Positions 55,312 through 62,327 of a stretch of 64,000 nt of DNA are shown piece by piece. Location of the stretch: positions 62,001 through 126,000 of the forward strand of contig JAHHHD010000013.1 in the NCBI GenBank assembly GCA_019359505.1, read 5' to 3'. The position numbers and the translations under genes were made by a program. The stretch's first letter is position 1. Every line of letters begins with the position of its first letter. The notes beneath the pieces are model-generated. The model searched no databases. It saw nothing but the letters and a program-made list of their open reading frames with translations, and was not told where the DNA came from. The DNA is from Drouetiella hepatica Uher 2000/2452. Lineage in GTDB: Bacteria; Cyanobacteriota; Cyanobacteriia; Elainellales; Elainellaceae.

Positions 55312-55402
55312 TGTAGCAACCGTCAAGGCGGCTAGGACGGGGACTTTTTGGGTGGGGTGCAGCGCCCCACCCAAAAAGTCCTAAGCAAGGCAATAGCCAT
55401 AT
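55312..55402 (+). mobile_element. Family A palindromic element A5
   Basis: Left end TGTAGCAACCGTCAAGGCGG, then CTAGGACGGGG. Arms 55341-55359 / 55363-55381 (19 nt, one T-G pair, loop CAG). Right flank TCCTAAGCAAGGC, then AATAGCCATAT, diverged from the other copies. Confidence 0.72.
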
Positions 55403-55580
55403 CTTATGACGGCAGCGTCAATTCAAAGAATTAGGGCACTTTCATACCCGCCCTAGCGCGGCAAACATGGGCTATCTGTTAATCTGGCATTGGTTGATGA
55501 TGTTGTGGGCACTTTTGCGATCGCTCAGGAGTTAGGATTTGAAGATCAAGCTGAATAAGCCGATCAAGTTATTCAGCCTT

Positions 55581-55612
55581 GCTAAGTTCTCTTCGAGCTA
55601 AGTTCTCTTCGA
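55581..55612. repeat. Perfect 16-bp tandem duplication
   Basis: GCTAAGTTCTCTTCGA occurs twice without change, about 170 nt upstream of rfbB. Confidence 0.92.
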
Positions 55613-55778
55613 GTTAAATCAGTCCAGCAAAGCAACAATTTATTGAATTCCCACCTTCTGATGAAGAGATCATGATCGGCAACACTGAAGCATTTGTTTT
55701 GGGCAGGGCACTCTGAAAGATAGATTTGAAGAACAACTATCTAGACCACTGCCCACTCATCTACGTTAGGAGAGTCTG

Positions 55779-56873
55779 ATGGATTCTGTATCACAACCGC
55801 CTTTGTCTAGAACGCCCCGTCATGTCATCATTACGGGCGGCGCAGGGTTTATTGGCTCTAATTTTGTCCATCACTGGTGTCATCAGTATCCGGGCGATCG
55901 TGTCATTGTTTTAGATGCCTTGACCTATGCCGGAAATCGCGCCAATTTGGTGGGTCTAGAAGGACATGCCAATCTGCGCTTTGTGCAGGGCGATATTTGC
56001 GATCGTCCCCTCATTGATGCGCTCCTCCAAGAAGAAAGCGTGGATACGATCGTTCACTTTGCCGCTGAGTCTCACGTCGATCGCTCCATTCTGGGACCTG
56101 GAGCCTTCGTGCAAACCAATATGGTGGGCACATTCACCTTGCTGGAAGCTTTTCGGCAGCACTGGAATCAGGCTGGGCAGCCCGATCGCTATCGGTTTCA
56201 CCATGTTTCGACGGATGAAGTCTACGGAAGCCTCAGCCCCACCGATCCGGCATTTACTGAAACAACGCCCTACACGCCTAACAGCCCCTACTCGGCATCC
56301 AAGGCAGGGAGCGACCACCTCGTGCGGGCATACCATCACACCTACGGGTTGCCGACTCTGATGACCAATTGCTCCAACAACTATGGAGCCTATCATTTCC
56401 CTGAAAAGCTGATTCCATTGATGTGTATCAACATCTTGATGGGTAAGCCTCTGCCTGTCTATGGCGACGGGCAAAACGTGCGGGACTGGCTCTACGTGGG
56501 CGATCATTGCAGCGCGATCGATGTCGTCATCCACGGGGGCAAAGTGGGCGAAACCTACAATATTGGCGGCAATAACGAAGTGAAAAATATTGATCTGGTC
56601 TATATGCTGTGCGATTTGATGGACGAGTTGGCTCCTGCTCTGCCCATTCATCCTGCGCGCGACCTGATTACCTTTGTCAAAGATCGCCCAGGACACGATC
56701 GCCGCTATGCCATTGATGCCACCAAAATCAAAACAGAGCTAGGCTGGACTCCTTCCGTAACTGTGCAGGAAGGTCTACGTCGCACGGTTACATGGTATCT
56801 AGAGCATCAGGACTGGTGGCAGCCGCTGCTCTCGCAGGAATACCAGGAATATTACCGCAAGGTCTATGCCTAA
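55779..56873 (+). CDS. rfbB: dTDP-glucose 4,6-dehydratase
   Basis: 364 residues, extended SDR. NAD motif [13 protein letters not shown] near 20, [12 protein letters not shown] near 92, STDEVYGSL (acid/base Asp-Glu) near 143, and catalytic [10 protein letters not shown] near 171. It makes dTDP-4-keto-6-deoxyglucose, the precursor of dTDP-rhamnose and other deoxysugars of surface glycans. The ATG has AGGAG 5 nt upstream. No rfbA, rfbC or rfbD is near, so the rest of the pathway is elsewhere. Confidence 0.95.
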   Translation: MDSVSQPPLSRTPRHVIITGGAGFIGSNFVHHWCHQYPGDRVIVLDALTYAGNRANLVGLEGHANLRFVQGDICDRPLIDALLQEESVDTIVHFAAESHVDRSILGPGAFVQTNMVGTFTLLEAFRQHWNQAGQPDRYRFHHVSTDEVYGSLSPTDPAFTETTPYTPNSPYSASKAGSDHLVRAYHHTYGLPTLMTNCSNNYGAYHFPEKLIPLMCINILMGKPLPVYGDGQNVRDWLYVGDHCSAIDVVIHGGKVGETYNIGGNNEVKNIDLVYMLCDLMDELAPALPIHPARDLITFVKDRPGHDRRYAIDATKIKTELGWTPSVTVQEGLRRTVTWYLEHQDWWQPLLSQEYQEYYRKVYA

Positions 56874-56934
56874 TCTGCGCCTAAATCTGCGCCTAAATCC
56901 GTGAATGGGCTGTGTCTATCCCATGCGTTATCCA

Positions 56935-56966
56935 CAGCCTACCTAGAATACAGCCTACCTAGAATA
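56935..56966. repeat. Perfect 16-bp tandem duplication before the lipoprotein gene
   Basis: CAGCCTACCTAGAATA occurs at 56935 and 56951. A separate 12-bp duplication (CTAAATCTGCGC-like, 56870-56898) lies just upstream, right after the rfbB stop. Confidence 0.9.
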
Positions 56967-56994
56967 GGGATGGAAGTTGGAGGACTCAATCATT

Positions 56995-58740
56995 ATGGCT
57001 CTGCGATTCTTTGGGCTTCACGATCGAAAGCTGTTCTCTCGGACGATCACCTGGTTAGCAACCCTAGGGCTGACTCTGTATTTATCGATCGCCTGCTCAG
57101 GTCTAGCGCAGCCGGAAGTACAGCCAGGAACACAGCCGGAAGCAGGCTATCAATTGGGAAATGGGCTAGCGCTCGGCACCAATCTCAACGGTATCGCCGA
57201 TTGGTCAACAGAAGTTCCGTTTTTGGATCTGTTTAAAAGCGCTAGAACTTGGATTCCTCAATGTGGATACGGGGAGCCGGGATGCAGTAACTCTTGGGAT
57301 ACTGGAGAGTTTGCCAAGCTAGATCTAGATCGGCAGGGCTGGGTTAAGTCTCTGCCCAAGCCCGAAGACGCACCTGAATATACTCGCGTCCGCACCATCA
57401 TGTTCGGCAGCAGCGGCAAATATCCTCAGGGGCAATATGTCGTGCTTTACGAGGGCGAAGGCACGATCGAATATGTCTTTGATGCGCGCAAAAACGAGGC
57501 GGCTTCTAAGCCAGGTCGAGATGTGATTGATGTCAACCTCGCTAACGATGGGGACGGCATTCATTTAATCATTACGGCAACCGATCCACGCAAAACCGGA
57601 AACTATATCCGTAACATTCGAGTGGTGCCGATCGCCTATGAAAACACCTATAAAACCGAGATCTTTAACCCCACCTTCATTCAAAAAACGCAGAAATTTA
57701 GCGCCCTTCGCTTCATGGATTGGATGAACACCAATGCCTCAGAGCAGAGCAAGTGGAGCGATCGCCCCAAAGTAGAAGACGCTTCTTACGCATTCGGGAA
57801 AGGGGTGCCTCTGGAGATCATGCTGGAGCTTGCCAATCGGCTGGGCGCAGATCCCTGGTTTAATATGCCTCACAAAGCCACCGATGACTATATGCGAAAA
57901 TTCGCGGCTGTGGTCAAAGCAAAGCTCGATCCAAAGCTCAAAGTCTACGTCGAGCTTTCCAATGAGGTCTGGAACTGGACTTTTCCCCAAGCCCACTATG
58001 CCTTAGAGCAGGGGAAAGCCCGCTGGGGACAAGACAAGGGCGATGCTTTTGCCCAGTGGTATGGGATGCGATCGGCTCAGATGGCAGATATTTGGAAGCA
58101 GGTGTTTGGCTCCAGTGCGGGGCAAGACCGCCTCATCGCAGTTTTCGGAACTCAGACGGCTTGGCAGGGTTTGGAAACAACGATTCTGGACTGCTCCTAC
58201 TGGGTTGCTGAAGGGAATACACCCTGCTATCAGCATGGCAATGCCTATGCAATCACGGGCTACTTCAGCGGAAACTTAGGCTCACCCGCAACGGCACAAC
58301 AGGTGGAGTCTTGGCTGGGAGAACCTGACGGCGGCTTTGGTCAGGCATTAAAACGCCTTAACGAAAAAGGCGAGTGGGGGGATAGCGTTCAGGATACCAT
58401 TGGCGGCTTTGTGTATCATGCAAAAGTTGCCCAAGCCAGAAGGCTAAAATTTGTTGCCTACGAGGCAGGACAGCACATTGCAGGCGCTCAAGGGGTTGAA
58501 AATAACGCCAAGCTGACCCAATTTTTTATCGATTTGAATCGTCGTCCGGAAATGAAATCGCTGTACACAAGGCTATTAAATGGCTGGAAAGAGTCCGGCG
58601 GAAGCTTACTCATGCATTTTTCTGACATTTCTGAACCTAGCAAATGGGGGAGCTGGGGTTCTTTGGAATACGTGGAGCAACAAAATTCTCCTAAATATGA
58701 TGCTTTGATGGACTTTATCAGGCAAAATCGCTTGCGATAG
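56995..58740 (+). CDS. Lipoprotein with glycoside-hydrolase-like (clan A-type) fold
   Basis: 581 residues from the ATG at 56995 (GGAGG 11 nt upstream); an in-frame TTG at 56977 is less likely. A lipobox LSIACSG near residues 28-34 marks a lipoprotein, so it is probably exported and membrane-anchored. Residues 55-200 are a beta-rich part (GTIEYVFDARK). From about 225 a barrel-like domain contains YVELSNEVWNWTF, where Asn-Glu fits the acid/base pair of clan A glycosidases, and a later KFVAYEAGQHI whose Glu could be the nucleophile. It may cut or bind a polysaccharide. No known GH family is assigned. It follows rfbB on the same strand. Confidence 0.75.
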   Translation: MALRFFGLHDRKLFSRTITWLATLGLTLYLSIACSGLAQPEVQPGTQPEAGYQLGNGLALGTNLNGIADWSTEVPFLDLFKSARTWIPQCGYGEPGCSNSWDTGEFAKLDLDRQGWVKSLPKPEDAPEYTRVRTIMFGSSGKYPQGQYVVLYEGEGTIEYVFDARKNEAASKPGRDVIDVNLANDGDGIHLIITATDPRKTGNYIRNIRVVPIAYENTYKTEIFNPTFIQKTQKFSALRFMDWMNTNASEQSKWSDRPKVEDASYAFGKGVPLEIMLELANRLGADPWFNMPHKATDDYMRKFAAVVKAKLDPKLKVYVELSNEVWNWTFPQAHYALEQGKARWGQDKGDAFAQWYGMRSAQMADIWKQVFGSSAGQDRLIAVFGTQTAWQGLETTILDCSYWVAEGNTPCYQHGNAYAITGYFSGNLGSPATAQQVESWLGEPDGGFGQALKRLNEKGEWGDSVQDTIGGFVYHAKVAQARRLKFVAYEAGQHIAGAQGVENNAKLTQFFIDLNRRPEMKSLYTRLLNGWKESGGSLLMHFSDISEPSKWGSWGSLEYVEQQNSPKYDALMDFIRQNRLR

Positions 58741-58776
58741 CCTGAACAGAGCTACCTTAACGCCTCTCTAGCAAAT

Positions 58777-58870
58777 TGGCTTTTCTGGTTTTCTGTAGGA
58801 ATTTTTTGAGAGGGGCGTACGCCCCTCTCAAAAAATTCATGCCCAGATTCAGCAGTACCAGAAAATCTGC
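58777..58870. terminator. Palindromic element C4 after the lipoprotein gene
   Basis: A perfect palindrome with 20-nt arms (58799-58818 / 58819-58838) centred on GTAC, with T and A runs. Outer inverted repeats TTTTCTGGT (58781-58789) and ACCAGAAAA (58857-58865) frame it. It is about 60 nt after the stop of the lipoprotein gene. Confidence 0.75.
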
Positions 58871-59010
58871 GTTTGGGATGGCGATCGTAACCTGCTATAC
58901 CAAGTTACAGGTCTAACTCTCGTAAATTGGGCTGACGGAGCCTATGAAATGTTGCACCCAATTTTTGCTGCAATCTTTCATATCTTCTCAGTTCTATCCT
59001 CTGAACTTCT

Positions 59011-59958
59011 ATGCGCCTAGAGCAGTTGCAGGCTTTTTTAGCAGTTGCTGAAACTGGTAGCTTCCAGCAGGCGACCCATCAATGTAAGGTGACGCAGCCC
59101 ACCATCAGCCGCCAAATTCAGGGCTTAGAGGCAGAGCTGGGCTTGCCGCTCTTTCATCGCAACTCCCAAGCCAAGCTCACGATCGCTGGAGAGCGCCTTC
59201 TACCTCGCGCTCGTAAGATTTGCCAGGAGTGGCAAAATGCAACGGCTGAGTTTGCGAATTTGTTAGCTGGAAAGCAGCCAGAGTTGTGTGTCGCCTCAAT
59301 TCATTCTGTGTCGGCTCATTTTCTGCCGCCTGTTCTCCAACAGTTTTGTGCAGACTATCCCGACGTTCAGCTACGGGTCACGTCGTTGGGCAGCGATCGC
59401 GCCCTGAAAGTCTTGAAGGACGGATTGGTCGATGTGGCGATCGTCATGAACAACCGATTTATGACGGCAAGCCCCGAAATGGTGGTGGACTTACTCTATG
59501 AAGAGCCTGTGCATTTGCTGATGGCGACTGATCATCCCCTGGCTCAGTTTAAGCAGGTGCCCTGGGAAAAAATTGCCGACTATTCTCAGGTTGTTTTCAA
59601 AGATGGCTACGGCATGCAGCGCTTAGTTCATGAAAAATTCCAGCGTCATGGGCTAACCCTAAAGCCTGCGATCGAATTGAATACGCTAGACGGGTTTCGG
59701 GGGATGGTACGCCAGGGTGGTTTGGTGGCTCTGCTACCGCGATCGGCGCTGCTCGATATTCGCAATGACGCTGCGCTAGTCGTACGCCCGACTGAAGAGC
59801 CTGTCTTGAGTCGCCAAGTGGCATTGGTGACGACTCAGGATCGGCTGAGCATTCCGCCCATTCAGCATTTTCGAGGTCTGGTGCAACAGCTCATTAAGGC
59901 GCAGATGAGCGTTGCGCTCCTCCTCAACTCACCCTCTATTCCTGCGGCTCATGAGTAA
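59011..59958 (+). CDS. LysR-family transcriptional regulator
   Basis: 315 residues. Winged helix-turn-helix at 1-60 (LEQLQAFLAVAETGSFQQAT, TQPTISRQIQGLEAELGLPLF) and a LysR effector domain at about 90-300 (VDVAIVMNNRF). LysR proteins usually control a divergent or adjacent gene in response to a small metabolite. The gene downstream overlaps this one by 8 nt, so the two are translationally coupled, suggesting a shared role. No divergent gene is adjacent. The effector is unknown. Confidence 0.92.
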   Translation: MRLEQLQAFLAVAETGSFQQATHQCKVTQPTISRQIQGLEAELGLPLFHRNSQAKLTIAGERLLPRARKICQEWQNATAEFANLLAGKQPELCVASIHSVSAHFLPPVLQQFCADYPDVQLRVTSLGSDRALKVLKDGLVDVAIVMNNRFMTASPEMVVDLLYEEPVHLLMATDHPLAQFKQVPWEKIADYSQVVFKDGYGMQRLVHEKFQRHGLTLKPAIELNTLDGFRGMVRQGGLVALLPRSALLDIRNDAALVVRPTEEPVLSRQVALVTTQDRLSIPPIQHFRGLVQQLIKAQMSVALLLNSPSIPAAHE

Positions 59959-61030
59959 TGTATTTCGCGAATTCCTGCGTAAGGTGGGCAGCGGTGCACA
60001 CACTAGCAAGGACTTAAGCCGAGCTGAGGCTGACCTAGCGACTCAAATGATGCTGAACAAGGAAGCAACCCCTGCTCAAATCGGCGCATTTATGATCGCC
60101 CATCGGATTAAACGACCCACTGGGGAAGAACTGGCGGGTATGCTGGATGCCTACGATGCCCTAGGTGCAAAGCTGAAGCCCATCACGGCTGCCTATCCTA
60201 CAGTGGTGATGGGCAGCCCCTACGACGGGCGATCGCGCACTGCGCCAGCCTCCCCCTTAGTGGCGCTGATCCTGACCTCGGCTGGGTGCCCAGTCGTTTT
60301 GCACGGCGGGCGACGAATGCCCACCAAAGAAGGATTGCCTTTGATAGAGGTCTGGCAAAAGCTGGGAATAGATTGGACGGAGCTGAATTTAGAGCAGGTG
60401 CAGCAGATTTTTACCCAGACCCTGCTGGGATTTGTCTATCTGCCTCATCATTTTGGCTTGGCGGAAGATATTGTTACTTACCGAGAACAGTTGGGCAAAC
60501 GTCCGCCCTTTGCGACAGTGGAGCTGTTTTGGTGCCCTTATGAGGGAGACGCGATCGTAGTTTCAGGGTTTGTGCATCCACCCACGGAGGAGATGGGGCG
60601 TGTGGCGGCTGAGCTGCGAGGCGTACAGCGTTTCATTACGGTCAAGGGGCTGGAGGGAAGTTGTGATCTGCCCCGCGATCGCACCTGCATTATTGGCGTG
60701 AATGATCCCCACACCGATCCAACCTTTACCCGGCTTTTGCTTCAGCCCCGCGACTACGGATTTGCGGCTACGGATGTGCCGTTGGTGTCTGACGATCGGC
60801 TCATTGAAGACATGAAATCAGTGTTGGCGGGAGTTTCTAATCCACTCATGGAGTCAGTGGTTTGGAGTGGCGGCTTTTATTTGTGGCAGGGTGGAGTTTG
60901 TGCAGATTTAGAGAAAGGTTTGGCGCTGGCTAGGGAGCTGCTGGTTTCAGGTCAAGCATCCAGAAAATTGACGGAATTAAGGGAGGCGATCGCCTCCCAT
61001 CAAGATGCGCGCTCCATACTTTTGGGATAG
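59951..61030 (+). CDS. Anthranilate phosphoribosyltransferase family protein (TrpD2/YbiB-like)
   Basis: About 359 residues from the ATG at 59951, which overlaps the LysR stop (ATGAGTAA); an upstream start at 59912 would lie deep inside LysR. The helical N-domain (AEADLATQMMLNKEATPAQIGAFMIAHRIK) and the phosphoribosyltransferase fold resemble TrpD. The PRPP loop region reads SPYDGRSRTAPASP rather than the usual KHGNR-type sequence, as in TrpD2/YbiB relatives that bind nucleic acid and lack tryptophan-pathway activity. A tryptophan role should not be assumed. It ends 2 nt from a converging gene. Confidence 0.82.
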   Translation: MSNVFREFLRKVGSGAHTSKDLSRAEADLATQMMLNKEATPAQIGAFMIAHRIKRPTGEELAGMLDAYDALGAKLKPITAAYPTVVMGSPYDGRSRTAPASPLVALILTSAGCPVVLHGGRRMPTKEGLPLIEVWQKLGIDWTELNLEQVQQIFTQTLLGFVYLPHHFGLAEDIVTYREQLGKRPPFATVELFWCPYEGDAIVVSGFVHPPTEEMGRVAAELRGVQRFITVKGLEGSCDLPRDRTCIIGVNDPHTDPTFTRLLLQPRDYGFAATDVPLVSDDRLIEDMKSVLAGVSNPLMESVVWSGGFYLWQGGVCADLEKGLALARELLVSGQASRKLTELREAIASHQDARSILLG

Positions 61031-61032
61031 GA

Positions 61033-61542
61033 CTACTCCGCAGACTCAAGCTCTGATAAAGGCTTTCCCCAAAGCGTCTGGGATTTTGCTGCCTCAAATC
61101 CAGGGAGGGGGTTGGCAAAAAGCTCGATCGCCTCTTCAGCCCGGATCGATTCCCCAGCAAGTATTGTCTGTGCTTCTGCCCACGCCACAACTTCAAGGTA
61201 AGTTTGGGCAGAAGCTAGAAGCTGTCCCTGCTGATCAAAGATGAGCAGCAAGCCGTCGTCGCCATCCGTTGTGATGCGAACGGCATAGGTAAGCTGTTGC
61301 TCAACCGAGATTTGGTAAACGTTAGCGTAGTAGCTATCGCCTTGATCCAGCGCTTCCTGCCACAAGGTCTGCACCGCTGGAGGCAAGGCAGCAATCGTTT
61401 CGTCTGCAACTCGATTACTTTTACCCAAATCGTAGCGATCGCCACCCTCCTGCTCCTGGCAGTAAGCTCTGTATTGCGCCAGATAGTGGGCTTTTAGCTG
61501 GTGCTCATAGACCTGTTTAATCGCCGCAATCCACTCGCTCAT
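61033..61542 (-). CDS. Unknown soluble protein
   Basis: 169 residues beginning MSEWIAAIKQVYEHQLKAHY. A helical N-terminal half is followed by a beta stretch (YANVYQISVEQQLTYAVRI, DGLLLIFDQQGQLLAS) and an acidic C-terminus. Not recognised. No signal peptide. It converges on the TrpD2-like gene with a 2-nt gap, so they must share a terminator region or overlap at their ends. Hairpin element D4 begins 4 nt upstream of its start codon, so the start must be translated from a transcript containing or beginning within that element. Confidence 0.7.
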   Translation of the reverse strand: MSEWIAAIKQVYEHQLKAHYLAQYRAYCQEQEGGDRYDLGKSNRVADETIAALPPAVQTLWQEALDQGDSYYANVYQISVEQQLTYAVRITTDGDDGLLLIFDQQGQLLASAQTYLEVVAWAEAQTILAGESIRAEEAIELFANPLPGFEAAKSQTLWGKPLSELESAE

Positions 61543-61546
61543 GACT

Positions 61547-61647
61547 TACAGCGCTTTGCGCTTGGTTAAGTGTGGGTTATTTTTAGAAGCCCCGCTCCGC
61601 GGGGCTTCTAAAAATAACGGTGGTTTATGCCATTGAAAATCGCTGTA
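61547..61647. mobile_element. Palindromic element D4 between two minus-strand genes
   Basis: Ends TACAGCG (61547) and CGCTGTA (ending 61647). Arms 61576-61595 / 61599-61618 (20 nt, perfect, loop TCC). It fills nearly the whole gap between the thioredoxin gene and the unknown gene downstream, leaving the downstream gene almost no space for its own promoter outside the element. Confidence 0.75.
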
Positions 61648-61666
61648 TCTTGCTAGAGCGCTGACT

Positions 61667-62002
61667 CTAGCCCCCCGGCGACAGGTGAGTCTTGAGAAAT
61701 CCTTCCAGCTTTTGCTTATTAATGGCTCCCTCGGTGGCTTCCAGCAGCTCTCCATCGCTAAAGAGGCGCAGGGCTGGAACCCCTTCGACCTGGTATTGCG
61801 CGACCGCTTCAGGGTTGGGATCAACCTCCATTTTGACAATCTTGAGGCGATCGCCATACTCCGCAGCCGCCCACTCCAAAACGGGAGCCATCAATCGGCA
61901 CGGCCCACACCAGGAAGCCCAAAAATAGACCAGCACAGGCTGGGGAGCCTTGAGTACCTCTGCCCCAAACTCTGCATCTTGAATCGTAATGACGCTACTC
62001 AT
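61667..62002 (-). CDS. Thioredoxin
   Basis: 111 residues from the ATG at 62002 (MSSVITIQDAEF); an upstream TTG at 62050 lies in a short repeat and is unlikely. The active site WASWCGPCRLMAPV is near 27-40, and the cis-Pro loop GVPALRLFSDGE follows near 72-83. It reduces protein disulfides. VEGVPAL (with Ala-Leu after the cis-Pro) and the active-site Leu-Met differ from m-type thioredoxins, so it is probably one of the secondary cyanobacterial thioredoxins. Confidence 0.9.
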   Translation of the reverse strand: MSSVITIQDAEFGAEVLKAPQPVLVYFWASWCGPCRLMAPVLEWAAAEYGDRLKIVKMEVDPNPEAVAQYQVEGVPALRLFSDGELLEATEGAINKQKLEGFLKTHLSPGG

Positions 62003-62022
62003 GCCAAATTTGTGACTCGATT

Positions 62023-62050
62023 TGTGACTCAGACAATGTGACTCAGACAA
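62023..62050. repeat. 14-bp tandem duplication before thioredoxin
   Basis: TGTGACTCAGACAA at 62023 and 62037. A shortened copy precedes it (62011), and looser repeats (ATCAGTATGAAC) follow to about 62105. Confidence 0.85.
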
Positions 62051-62181
62051 TGTGAACTAATCAGTATGAACTAGACCGTATGGACTGATCAGTATGAACC
62101 AAACAAGGGTGACTCAGACCAGGGATTTATGACCAAGCTTGAAGAATTACCCATTTCTAGCTTACAGTTCTGTACCCTGTC

Positions 62182-62210
62182 TTGAACAACAACAAGCTGA
62201 AAGGTGTATA
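62182..62210 (+). promoter_or_regulatory. Candidate sigma-70-type promoter for the S9 peptidase
   Basis: TTGAAC and TGTATA separated by 17 nt, the ideal spacing. A transcript from here would begin near 62217, at the base of the stem 62221-62289. Confidence 0.5.
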
Positions 62211-62216
62211 AAAAAG

Positions 62217-62290
62217 GGTATCGCTAGGATTAAAGTGTGACTTGTGCCGCTTTGAAGACAAGTGGAACGCTGCCCCTCACCCCTAGCGAA
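62217..62290 (+). ncRNA. Candidate structured 5' leader RNA
   Basis: Outer stem TCGCTAGG (62221-62228) with CCTAGCGA (62282-62289), 8 perfect pairs. Inside it a second stem ACTTGT (62240-62245) with ACAAGT (62258-62263) and a 12-nt loop. A three-pair GTG/CAC helix may stack between. No riboswitch class was recognised. It ends 38 nt before the ATG at 62328, which has no Shine-Dalgarno. Confidence 0.35.
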
Positions 62291-62327
62291 ATTTAGCAAC
62301 GTTATTCTACCCTCAACATTTAACCGT

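Larger units (their letters stand above)
55167..55778. other. 612-nt divergent intergenic region with two hairpin elements
   Basis: Holds hairpin D3 (55196-55243), family A element A5 (55312-55402), a perfect 16-bp duplication (55581, 55597) and the rfbB promoter region. A plus-strand frame at about 55466-55558 encodes NLALVDDVVGTFAIAQELGFEDQAE before a stop. It could be the end of a decayed gene, but it is too short to name. Confidence 0.6.
62003..62327. other. Divergent intergenic region with promoter and structured leader
   Basis: From left: short direct repeats (62011-62105), an unremarkable stretch, a promoter-like pair (TTGAAC 62182-62187, TGTATA 62205-62210, spacer 17) and a folded leader (62217-62290) ahead of the S9 peptidase gene. 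No gene is seen. Confidence 0.6.

Noticed and set aside
55956-56696. 246-codon open frame on the minus strand
   Set aside because: It is the antisense shadow of rfbB, which has full catalytic motifs on the plus strand. The shadow frame shows no domain or start signal.
62217-62290. Glutamine (glnA) riboswitch
   Set aside because: GGAACGC is shared, but the CGTTCA start and AAGTAGG core are missing and the stems are arranged differently.
62003-62327. Yfr1 small RNA next to thioredoxin
   Set aside because: The core ACTCCTCACAC is absent, although Yfr1 often lies beside trxA in other cyanobacteria.
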